Origin: Pseudomonadota bacterium
Lineage (GTDB): Bacteria; Pseudomonadota; Gammaproteobacteria; Burkholderiales; Rhodocyclaceae
Length of the DNA: 64,000 nt
Direction of reading: 5' to 3'
Assembly (NCBI GenBank): GCA_029776255.1
Contig: JAKOTN010000120.1
Location: 1 to 64,000 of the forward strand
The position numbers and the translations under genes were made by a program. The notes under the pieces were generated by a model. That model ran no database searches. It saw nothing but the letters and a program-made list of their open reading frames with translations, and was not told the DNA's origin. Shown here piece after piece: positions 56,724 to 64,000 of this stretch (position 1 is its first letter; every line of letters starts with the position of its first letter).

Positions 56724-57744
56724 AAGCGACCTGCTTTGCAAAATTCCCGCCGCCCCCCGCTGCCGTTAGCCGGATGGCTTTCTCAAGCGGCGTCGAAACC
56801 TGAAGCGCCAGATCGCGACGCGCTTTGTCTATGTTCGGAACGTAGCGATTTCGAGCAGCCGCATTGTCGTCGGCGACTCCCCTTACCCGCACCGGCTTGC
56901 CTGGAGCGAGCAAATCACGTACCAAATGGGCAAGATCGGCAATGCTGATCGCCTCGTCTGAACCCACGTTGTAGGCCTCGCCACCCTGACCTTTGGTCAG
57001 CAACGTCATGAGCCAATGAGCAAGGTCATCTTGGTAAAGATAAGAGCGAAGGGGACTACCGTTGCCATTGACGACCACTTCCGGGCGATCCAATGCATCA
57101 CGGACAAAATTTCCGATCGCGAAATGAACATCCAGCGGCAAATCCGGCCCGACAAAAGCAAAGCAGCGTGCCACTACGGTCGTCAAACCATGCGTTTCAC
57201 CGTATAGTGCGCACAGATGCTCGGCGGCACGCTTTGCGACGCCATAGACATTGTGCGCGGAAAGTGGGTCCGGCATGCCCAGGAATGTTTCAGGCACGCG
57301 CTCGAGCCCAGGCGGTTGTGGGCCATACACACCACCGGAACTTGTCAGCAGAAAACGCTTGCTCCCTGTCTTTACCGCGAGGTCGAGCATGTTGCGAGTA
57401 CCCGCCACGATCTGCTCGAACCGATCAAGCGGCGCCATTCGCGGACCCAGCGTCGAATCGGCCGCTGCGTGAAACACATGAGAAAATTCTTGGTCTTCAG
57501 GAAACCCGGATAGATCTCCAAGAACGTCACCCGTATGGAAGGAAAGCCAGGGAAGATCGGCAAACTCTGGATACAGCGCCAGGAAACGGGCCGGCGAACG
57601 TGATAACACGGTGGCCGACACAGGTGTACTGCCCGCCGCGTCATTCATCCGGGCCAAATATCTCAGCAGCGAACGGCCGAAGAACCCTGTCCCCCCGGTA
57701 ACAAACAGGGAGATTTTTTTCGTATCGACATCGCCCGCTGGCAT
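56716..57744 (-). CDS. NAD-dependent epimerase/dehydratase (extended SDR)
   Basis: A 342-residue extended SDR: LFVTGGTGFFGRSLLRYLAR, VFHAAADSTLG, LLTSSGGVYGPQ and the YGVAKRAAE catalytic YxxxK, ending with a typical sugar-binding region. In the context of a YerE-like enzyme it could be the reductase that finishes a branched dideoxy sugar (YerF role), but an epimerase role is equally possible. I use the ATG at 57744; a TTG at 57774 would overlap the preceding gene. Confidence 0.85.
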   Translation of the reverse strand: MPAGDVDTKKISLFVTGGTGFFGRSLLRYLARMNDAAGSTPVSATVLSRSPARFLALYPEFADLPWLSFHTGDVLGDLSGFPEDQEFSHVFHAAADSTLGPRMAPLDRFEQIVAGTRNMLDLAVKTGSKRFLLTSSGGVYGPQPPGLERVPETFLGMPDPLSAHNVYGVAKRAAEHLCALYGETHGLTTVVARCFAFVGPDLPLDVHFAIGNFVRDALDRPEVVVNGNGSPLRSYLYQDDLAHWLMTLLTKGQGGEAYNVGSDEAISIADLAHLVRDLLAPGKPVRVRGVADDNAAARNRYVPNIDKARRDLALQVSTPLEKAIRLTAAGGGGNFAKQVAYE

Positions 57745-57757
57745 CGGAACCACGCGC

Positions 57758-59593
57758 CTATCCACCGCGATCAATGATCCGCGACCTTTTGTCGAGGTCG
57801 ACGATCATTTCCTCCTCGAGTTGGGTCAGGGTCAAAAGCGGACTCATATCCTCAAGCGGCATCGACACGATGGATCCATCCGGTTGTGGAATCGCGGCAA
57901 CCTTTGGTGAGAGCGTTTCATCGCTTTGCAGACGAATCTCGCAGATAACCGGGCCACACTGGCCCAGCGCCTCGGCCAGGCCAGACGACAAGGCCTGCGG
58001 CGTGGAGATTCTCCGGGCCGGCAAGCCCATGGATTCGGCCAGCGCCACGAAATCGGGGATAAAAAGACCCGAATCGGGCCCCGAGCCGAGATAGCGCCCG
58101 GCGAAGTAGTTACGCTGCGTATTACGGATCGACGCATAGCCGTTATTGTTCATGATCAGCAGCACGATCGGCAGATTGAGCGACTTGAGCGTGGCCAGTT
58201 CCTGGAGATTGAGCATCAGGCTGCCATCGCTCTCAATACACACCGTCGGGCAACGCTCCGCTCCAATGCAGGCACCGATGGCGGCGGACAGACCATAACC
58301 CATGGAACCGAGTCCAGAGGTAAGAAACATCCGCTGGCCTGATTTGTTGCGGAAAACGGTATAAAACACTTCAACGGCAAGGCCAGAACTGCCGGTAATC
58401 GCCAAACGGCCTTCTGGAATGGCCTCGGAAAGCGCGTCAACGAACTGATAATGACTGATCGGGCCACCCGCCTCGAAGACGCGTCCATCGAGAGGCGTAT
58501 GGCGATCTTTCCACGAACCGCAGCGTTCACGCCATGCCTGCCAATCGCCCCCTTGCAAGTTCTGACTCTCCCAAGCCTCGAGAAACAGCTTGGCATCGGC
58601 GCGGATAGGCAGGTCGATGGGTAACTCGTGCCGCGCGAGTTCGTTGGCATCTACATCCACAACGACCTTCGTTGCTGCTCGGGCAAATCCCTTCGGGTTA
58701 TAGGCGGTAATGATATTGTCCAGCCGGCAGCCTACGCTGATGAGGCAATCGCAGTTCTGGACGGCGAAGTTTGGCGCGCGCGCCGCGACCACGCCCGGTC
58801 GGCCGACATACAGCGGGTGCCGCCAAGGCAGCAGATCGGAGGCGTTCCAAGTGAATACGCAGGGAATTCCCAACCGTTCAACGATCCGCTGAAAGATGGT
58901 TTCGCCACCCGCTATGCGTACGCCATGCCCCGCCAGAATCAGTGGCCGCTTGGCTGTCACCAGCAGCGTTTGCAACTTGTCGATGGACGAGCGCAAGTCG
59001 TCTTGCCAACCCGCTTCCCTGGACGGGACGAATCCCGGCAGCGCGGATGGATCGATCGGCGCCGCCTGCACATCCAAGGGTACGTCCAGCCAGACCGGGC
59101 CAGCACGGCCGTTCCGCATATGCCAGATCGCCTCCTCGAAGCAGCAGCGGATGCTCATTGGATCCTGAACGGTCACCGCATACTTGGTAACCGGCCTGAC
59201 CATCGAAACGACGTCCACCTCTTGCACGCCACTTTGACGTAATGGGCGACCACGCAGACTGTCGGGCCTTTTAACCTGTCCGGAGATAATCAGCAACGGC
59301 AGCGACTCGATCCACGCGCCCGCCACGGGCGTCAACGTATTGGTCGCGCCCGGACCTGTGGTGACCAAGGCAACGCCAAAACCCGCGGCATTCGTCCGTC
59401 CATTTGCTTCCGCGGCGATTCCGCAAGCTTGTTCGTGGTGACAAGGAACCGGTGTCAGCCTCTTCTCGCAAACGAGCGCATCGTCGAGGTACATGGCCCC
59501 GCCACCTGGCAGGAAAAACACATCGCGAACGCCAAGCTCGGCCAGACGCGACATCAGGTAATCGGCAACCCGACAGATCTGATTGACTGACAT
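57758..59593 (-). CDS. Thiamine-diphosphate enzyme, acetolactate synthase-like (YerE-like)
   Basis: A 611-residue ThDP enzyme with the three-domain acetolactate synthase layout: N-terminal Pyr domain with PCHHEQACGIAAEANGR (the conserved Glu), a central Rossmann domain (LILAGHGVRIAGGE), and the C-terminal PP domain with ESDGSLMLNLQELATL and the NNNGYASI metal site. The tail QPDGSIVSMPLEDMSPLL is typical of ThDP enzymes in polysaccharide loci. YerE adds a two-carbon unit to CDP-4-keto-3,6-dideoxyglucose in yersiniose synthesis, and the genes for that substrate lie just upstream. The ATG is at 59593, 5 bases after the previous stop. Confidence 0.85.
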   Translation of the reverse strand: MSVNQICRVADYLMSRLAELGVRDVFFLPGGGAMYLDDALVCEKRLTPVPCHHEQACGIAAEANGRTNAAGFGVALVTTGPGATNTLTPVAGAWIESLPLLIISGQVKRPDSLRGRPLRQSGVQEVDVVSMVRPVTKYAVTVQDPMSIRCCFEEAIWHMRNGRAGPVWLDVPLDVQAAPIDPSALPGFVPSREAGWQDDLRSSIDKLQTLLVTAKRPLILAGHGVRIAGGETIFQRIVERLGIPCVFTWNASDLLPWRHPLYVGRPGVVAARAPNFAVQNCDCLISVGCRLDNIITAYNPKGFARAATKVVVDVDANELARHELPIDLPIRADAKLFLEAWESQNLQGGDWQAWRERCGSWKDRHTPLDGRVFEAGGPISHYQFVDALSEAIPEGRLAITGSSGLAVEVFYTVFRNKSGQRMFLTSGLGSMGYGLSAAIGACIGAERCPTVCIESDGSLMLNLQELATLKSLNLPIVLLIMNNNGYASIRNTQRNYFAGRYLGSGPDSGLFIPDFVALAESMGLPARRISTPQALSSGLAEALGQCGPVICEIRLQSDETLSPKVAAIPQPDGSIVSMPLEDMSPLLTLTQLEEEMIVDLDKRSRIIDRGG

Positions 59594-59598
59594 CGTGC

Positions 59599-61107
59599 TC
59601 AACTCATCCAGTAGGTCAGAAGCGTCTTGCGGGCCGGGTTGGCGCTGATCGCCTCATCGGTGTAATAGGAATCGTTGACATAATGCGTCGACGAAATCTC
59701 CTCGATAATACAGCCCGTGGAACTAACGAAGGCGTGCCTGACGCCTGGCTCGACATTAACGACGTCGCCAGGGCTGTACGTTCGCGTTTGGCCGTCAAGG
59801 GTAATATCGACCTGCCCGAACAGCACATGGAAGGTCTCTTCCTTCTGCCTGTGGAACTGTTCCGGATGAGCCTGGTTGGGCAAAGACACCAGCAGCTTTT
59901 TGCAATAGCCGCGATTCACAACGGTAAGCATGGTCAGGCCAACTTCATCAAAGCGCTCAATTCCATAGTGATGGGAAAGCTCAAGATCGACGCCACCTGG
60001 CACGACGATGCGGCTTTCCGCCAATAACGCCTTTACGCGCTGCGCGGCATCCCAAACCTTTGAACGGACATCGACATACTGGGTGTTGGTTGCTGACAGC
60101 GCCACATCCCGGGCAATAGGCGCCTGTGCCGTAAAGGAGGCGTACTTCGACCAATCGTTTGTCGTGATCTGCCCTTCCTCCGGCGGGAAGGCAAAATAGA
60201 CATCCTCCCGTCGCACTGTCTCGCCAGCCTGAATATCGCGACGGGCATAAACACCGCGACGTAGCGAGCGCAGGCTGGCCTTTTCCGCGAGATTTTCCGG
60301 CAGGCGACTATCGCCAACGCCGCAAACGGTCAGCGCATACCGTGCTGCTTCAAGCCAGCCGCGCACCTGCGCCGGACTTGCCGAATAAGCATTGAGAGGA
60401 TACGCGTCGGTAGGCACACCAACGTGCTTTTCGAAAATCTGCGCGCCCTTGGCCATGGCAAGCTTGACGATATCGGTATTGGCGGGATCCTCGTGCGTCG
60501 AGAAGCCGATTCGCACCCCCGGATAGCGGGCCTTGAGGAAGTCTATCTGACCCACATGCATCTTCTCGTCGGCCGTCGGATACTCGCCAACACAATGCAA
60601 AATAGCGAAATCCTTGTTTCGATGCACCAAGAAACTGACCACGCGATCAATGTCTTCCAGCGAGGCGCCGGCTGTCGACGCGATAATCGGCAATTGAGAA
60701 GCGGCTACGCGCTCAAGCAGCGGCCAATCGGTAAACGAACAACTGGCGATCTTGATCATATCGAGCTGCTGATCCTCGATCACATCCACCGACGGTTCGT
60801 CGAACGGCGTCGACATGGTCAGAAAACCGTTCGCCCGCATTTCGGCAGTCAGGGCGTCGAAGTCCGCCCGTGAGAGCCGCGTCTCTGAAAATCGCTTCAC
60901 GTACTTGACATCGTCACGACCGCGCATCGCCGGGTGAATGAACGTATCCAAGTCCCGATACTGAAGCTTGAAGGCAAAGCTGAACTCCGGGAAAACTCGG
61001 CAAACGTCGCCAAATTGGCGAATGACTTCCAGACCGTGGGCAATGTCGCCCATGTGGTTGTTCGCCATTTCCAAAACAAACAGATTATTGGGAATCGCCT
61101 TAATCAT
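59599..61107 (-). CDS. NeuB-like synthase fused to SAF and cupin domains
   Basis: A 502-residue fusion. Residues 1-270 form a NeuB-type sialic acid synthase barrel (VLEMANNHMGDIAHGLE, FLTMSTPFDEPSVDVIE, MIKIASCSFTDWPLL, IFEKHVGV); about 280-350 is the SAF/antifreeze-like domain (LRRGVYARRDIQAGETV); the last 120 residues are a cupin (EQFHRQKEETFHVLFGQVD, YSPGDVVNVEPGVRHAF). NeuB enzymes condense phosphoenolpyruvate with an aldose to make a nonulosonic or related acid. The attached cupin is unusual. ATG at 61107 with GAGGA upstream. Confidence 0.88.
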   Translation of the reverse strand: MIKAIPNNLFVLEMANNHMGDIAHGLEVIRQFGDVCRVFPEFSFAFKLQYRDLDTFIHPAMRGRDDVKYVKRFSETRLSRADFDALTAEMRANGFLTMSTPFDEPSVDVIEDQQLDMIKIASCSFTDWPLLERVAASQLPIIASTAGASLEDIDRVVSFLVHRNKDFAILHCVGEYPTADEKMHVGQIDFLKARYPGVRIGFSTHEDPANTDIVKLAMAKGAQIFEKHVGVPTDAYPLNAYSASPAQVRGWLEAARYALTVCGVGDSRLPENLAEKASLRSLRRGVYARRDIQAGETVRREDVYFAFPPEEGQITTNDWSKYASFTAQAPIARDVALSATNTQYVDVRSKVWDAAQRVKALLAESRIVVPGGVDLELSHHYGIERFDEVGLTMLTVVNRGYCKKLLVSLPNQAHPEQFHRQKEETFHVLFGQVDITLDGQTRTYSPGDVVNVEPGVRHAFVSSTGCIIEEISSTHYVNDSYYTDEAISANPARKTLLTYWMS

Positions 61108-61124
61108 TTTATTGCCGTCCTCAA

Positions 61125-62447
61125 TCAAAATCCGATGCCAAGAAAATTCTCGATCTTCGTCGCCGCGTAATTCAACATTTCTTCCTCCAGGGCGGGCTGA
61201 ACCCCAATCCAGAAGGTGTTGTTCATCACGATGTCGGTATTGGTCAACCCGCCGCTGACGCGGAAATTCCGACCGACCATGTAGGGTTGCCGCGTCAGGT
61301 TACCCGCGAATAGCAGGCGGGTCCCCACCTTGTTTTGATCCAGATAGTTGAGCAGGTCGATGCGATCAACCTGCGCCTCCGGCTTCAAGGTGATCGGAAA
61401 GCCGAACCACGACGGATCGGAGCCAGCGGTTGCGTGCGGCAGGATCAGGAATTCTTCACACTCGGCCAGCCTGGCCTTGAGGTAGTCAAAATTCTGTTTC
61501 CGCCGGCTGACGAACTCCGGCGCCCTGGCCAGTTGAGCCAGACCGCAGGCAGCCTGCATATCGGAAATCTTGAGGTTATAGCCGAGGTGACTATAGGTGT
61601 ATTTGTGATCGTAACCTTCGGGCAAGTCGCCGAGCTTGCGACAAAAACGTTTGCCACACGTGTTGTCCTTGCCCGGCGGACAATAGCAGTCGCGCCCCCA
61701 GTCGCGGAAACTCTCGGCGATCCGCTTGAGTTCCGGATCATTTGTGAACACAGCACCGCCTTCGCCCATGGTGATATGGTGCGCCGGATAGAAGCTCAAT
61801 GTGCCAATATCGCCGAAGGTACCGACCATCCGGCCCTGATAGGTCGACCCCAGGGCATCGCAACAATCTTCCACCAGCCAAAGACCATATTTCTTGCACA
61901 AGGCGGTAACGACCGACAGATTGTACGGGTTACCCAAGGTGTGAGCCAGCATGATCGCCTTGGTCTTTGGCCCAATGGCCGCTTCGATCTTGCCGGCATC
62001 GATGTTGTAGGTGCCAAGCTCGACATCGACGAAAACCGGCACGGCGCCGAACTGAAGAACGGGATTGACGGTGGTCGGGAAACCGGCGGCGACGCCAATG
62101 ACCTCATCGCCCGGCTTGATCGCACGAGCGCCGAGCGCCGGCGACGTTAACGCGGAAAACGCGACCAGATTGGCCGAAGAGCCGGAGTTCACGGTAATCA
62201 GGTGCTCGACACCAATGAACGACGCCAACCGCTTCTCGAATTCATCGTTAAATCGACCCGTTGTCAGCCACCCGTCGAGAGAGGCCTCGACCATCAACTT
62301 GATTTCGCTCGCGCCGATCAATTTGCCGGATGGCGGAATCGTGCTGACCCCGGGCTGGAACGTCTGGGGGGCCAAGGCGATGGCGGCATAGTCGTCGACC
62401 AGCTTGGCAATCTGGGCACGGATGGCGCTTGTCTGTTCGTTCTGCAT
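61125..62447 (-). CDS. rfbH: CDP-4-keto-6-deoxyglucose 3-dehydratase (RfbH/E1)
   Basis: A 440-residue PMP-dependent enzyme of the DegT fold that removes the 3-hydroxyl of CDP-4-keto-6-deoxyglucose. The usual PLP lysine is replaced by His in [13 protein letters not shown], diagnostic of RfbH/E1. The [2Fe-2S] cysteines are in [16 protein letters not shown]. It begins [20 protein letters not shown]. It needs a separate reductase (E3/AscD type), which is not in this window. It lies 5 bases after rfbG and 17 before the NeuB-like gene. Confidence 0.95.
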   Translation of the reverse strand: MQNEQTSAIRAQIAKLVDDYAAIALAPQTFQPGVSTIPPSGKLIGASEIKLMVEASLDGWLTTGRFNDEFEKRLASFIGVEHLITVNSGSSANLVAFSALTSPALGARAIKPGDEVIGVAAGFPTTVNPVLQFGAVPVFVDVELGTYNIDAGKIEAAIGPKTKAIMLAHTLGNPYNLSVVTALCKKYGLWLVEDCCDALGSTYQGRMVGTFGDIGTLSFYPAHHITMGEGGAVFTNDPELKRIAESFRDWGRDCYCPPGKDNTCGKRFCRKLGDLPEGYDHKYTYSHLGYNLKISDMQAACGLAQLARAPEFVSRRKQNFDYLKARLAECEEFLILPHATAGSDPSWFGFPITLKPEAQVDRIDLLNYLDQNKVGTRLLFAGNLTRQPYMVGRNFRVSGGLTNTDIVMNNTFWIGVQPALEEEMLNYAATKIENFLGIGF

Positions 62448-62452
62448 GGTTC

Positions 62453-63529
62453 CTAATTTTTGGTTAGTCGTTGGTAATGGTCTATCTGCTCTTGAGTCAG
62501 GGCACGCACATCGTCTCCAGAACGACGCCGCTTGGCCCAATCGATGACGAGGCCAAGAGCACCGTCCAAACGAAGCGCCGGGTGCCATCGAAGTTGCGCT
62601 CGCGCCTTGGAAATGTCGAGTTTCAGGTAGGCCGCCTCATGAGGATGCTCGGATTGGTCGAGTTGCCATCGGGCAAGCTCACCCCAGCGCGCCGCCATTT
62701 GCTCGACAATCCAGCCGACAGGCTTGGCATCCTCGTCACCGGGGCCAAAGTTCCATCCTTCGGCGAAAGCCGGACCATCCTCATACAGACGCTCGGCAAG
62801 CATCAGATAACCCCGCAGAGGCTCGAGCACATGCTGCCACGGACGTACCGCGCGGGGATTACGGATATGAACGGGTCGGCCTGTTTCGAATGCCGCCACG
62901 ATATCCGGAATCAGGCGATCTGCCGCCCAGTCGCCGCCACCGATGACATTGCCGGCACGGGCCGTGGCCAGAGCGACACGGTGCGCCGGAAACTCCGCCG
63001 GATTGAAGAACGACGAGCGATAGGCGGAACTCACGAGTTCCGCACAACCCTTGCTATTGCTGTAGGGATCGTACCCCCCCATGGGGTCGCCCTCGCGATA
63101 GCCCCAGACCCATTCCCGGTTGTCGTAGCACTTGTCGGTGGTGATGACAACGACGGCCCTGACGCCGGGAGTGTGGCGCACCGCCTCCAGCACATGAACC
63201 GTGCCCATGACGTTTGTGGCGTATGTTTCCACCGGGTAATGGTACGAGTAGCGAACCAGCGGCTGGGCGGCCATGTGGATCACGATCTCCGGCCGAGCCG
63301 ACTTTACCGCCTCCTGCAAACGAGCCAAGTCACGAATATCGCCCTCGATCGAATGCATGCCTTGAGCGACGCGCGCCTCCTCGAAAAGGCTTGGGGTCGT
63401 TGGCGCCGCGAGCGCATAGCCAGTAAGCTCCGCGCCCAGGCTTTGCAGCCAAAGCGAAAGCCAACCGCCCTTGAACCCGGTGTGTCCGGTTAAAAAGACG
63501 CGCCTCCCCTGCCAAAACCGCGGATTCAA
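62453..63529 (-). CDS. rfbG: CDP-glucose 4,6-dehydratase
   Basis: A 358-residue extended [43 protein letters not shown] and [14 protein letters not shown], all typical of CDP-glucose 4,6-dehydratase. It produces CDP-4-keto-6-deoxyglucose for RfbH. The best start is a TTG at 63529 that overlaps the rfbF stop (TTGA) and has GGAGG seven bases upstream, giving [11 protein letters not shown] after the initiator. A GTG at 63565 in the same frame is possible but would overlap rfbF by 40 bases. Confidence 0.94.
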   Translation of the reverse strand: MNPRFWQGRRVFLTGHTGFKGGWLSLWLQSLGAELTGYALAAPTTPSLFEEARVAQGMHSIEGDIRDLARLQEAVKSARPEIVIHMAAQPLVRYSYHYPVETYATNVMGTVHVLEAVRHTPGVRAVVVITTDKCYDNREWVWGYREGDPMGGYDPYSNSKGCAELVSSAYRSSFFNPAEFPAHRVALATARAGNVIGGGDWAADRLIPDIVAAFETGRPVHIRNPRAVRPWQHVLEPLRGYLMLAERLYEDGPAFAEGWNFGPGDEDAKPVGWIVEQMAARWGELARWQLDQSEHPHEAAYLKLDISKARAQLRWHPALRLDGALGLVIDWAKRRRSGDDVRALTQEQIDHYQRLTKN

Positions 63530-64000
63530 TCCCAGACCCTCCACGGCGCCTTGTTGCTCGCCCACAGATCTTCAAGAAGGTTTTTGTCCCGCAACGTGTC
63601 CATCGGCTGCCAGAATCCTTCGTGGGAATAGGCCTTGAGCTCCCCGGATTCCGCCAACGACTCCAGGGGCTCCTGTTCCCATCGAGTATCGTCGCCGCCG
63701 ATAAGAGAGAGAACTTTAGGCGAGAGCACGAAAAAGCCGCCGTTGATCATGCCACCGTCGCCTTTTGGCTTCTCCTTGAACGAGGTGACGCGATGATCCG
63801 AGTGAATGTCGATAGCGCCGAAGCGACCCGGTGGGTAGGTTGCGGTCAGGGTCGCCTGCAACCCATGAGCACGATGAAAATCAATCAGCTTGGCGATATT
63901 TACGTCACTGACACCGTCGCCATAGGTAAAACAGAACAGTTCTTCACCTTCAAGATAGGCGGCCACCCGTTTCAGCCGGCCACCAGTCATGGTGTTGTCA
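63526..64000 (-). CDS. rfbF: Glucose-1-phosphate cytidylyltransferase, partial
   Basis: The C-terminal 157 residues of RfbF; the start lies beyond the right edge. Visible blocks are [11 protein letters not shown] at the edge, [56 protein letters not shown] and [16 protein letters not shown]. It makes CDP-glucose from glucose-1-phosphate and CTP, the first step of the CDP-dideoxy sugar branch. Its stop overlaps the rfbG start. Confidence 0.96.
   Translation of the reverse strand, partial: DNTMTGGRLKRVAAYLEGEELFCFTYGDGVSDVNIAKLIDFHRAHGLQATLTATYPPGRFGAIDIHSDHRVTSFKEKPKGDGGMINGGFFVLSPKVLSLIGGDDTRWEQEPLESLAESGELKAYSHEGFWQPMDTLRDKNLLEDLWASNKAPWRVWD

Overview
The window is a GC-rich bacterial chromosome segment, most probably from a betaproteobacterium (Rhodocyclales-like). 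The reasons are the housekeeping set and its order: ffh next to a YpjD/CcsA-type membrane gene, proS overlapping a lytic transglycosylase, rppH followed by a CNP1-like exported protein and coq7, then rplM-rpsI. A Neisseria-type CsgG/DUF4810/DUF799 lipoprotein trio points the same way. This assignment is inferred from gene content; no rRNA or tRNA gene is present to confirm it.

Layout. 1-200: edge of an IS3-family element. 352-2908: a small cupin protein and a YgiQ-type radical SAM protein. 2955-16619: a six-gene cluster equivalent to the poorly understood E. coli yehI/L/M/P/Q genes: a DUF4132 protein on the minus strand, then MoxR-like AAA+ ATPase, DUF5682 protein, WGR-DUF4132 giant protein, vWA protein and SWIM zinc-finger protein on the plus strand, tightly packed. 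16892-19570: a protein with an internal duplication and three lipoproteins. 19634-24155: an OsmC protein, an Eco29kI-like restriction-modification island with a Vsr endonuclease, a VOC protein and a branched-chain aminotransferase. 24513-26550: a chemoreceptor whose first transmembrane helix is out of frame with the rest. 26567-35948: a LysR regulator and housekeeping genes, ending in rplM-rpsI. Between the OsmC gene at 34013 and rplM lies a good candidate for an unannotated small RNA (about 34831-34939): consensus-like promoter, two anti-Shine-Dalgarno motifs in a pyrimidine-rich loop, and a perfect intrinsic terminator.

36058-38583 is a graveyard of nested insertion sequences: three IS3-type remnants and one rearranged IS1634-like element. 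From 38703 to the right edge everything is on the minus strand and forms a surface polysaccharide (O-antigen type) locus. Reading upstream from the right edge it holds rfbF-rfbG-rfbH (CDP-4-keto-3,6-dideoxyglucose pathway), a NeuB-SAF-cupin fusion, a YerE-like thiamine-diphosphate enzyme, an epimerase/reductase, a HAD phosphatase, an iron-type alcohol dehydrogenase, an FkbM methyltransferase, a GtrB/GT-C/GtrA module, further methyltransferase, sulfatase-like, glycosyltransferase and flippase genes, and finally a WbpV-, PglC- and WbpM-like triad. The last three could make UDP-QuiNAc and start the repeat unit on undecaprenyl phosphate. The CDP branch plus a YerE-like enzyme suggests a yersiniose-like branched 3,6-dideoxy sugar.

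Most same-strand neighbours in the yeh-like cluster and the glycan locus overlap or lie within a few bases of each other, which suggests long operons. The most novel-looking signals are the anti-Shine-Dalgarno sRNA candidate, the yeh-like AAA+/vWA/SWIM system, and the CDP-sugar/NeuB-cupin/TPP combination.
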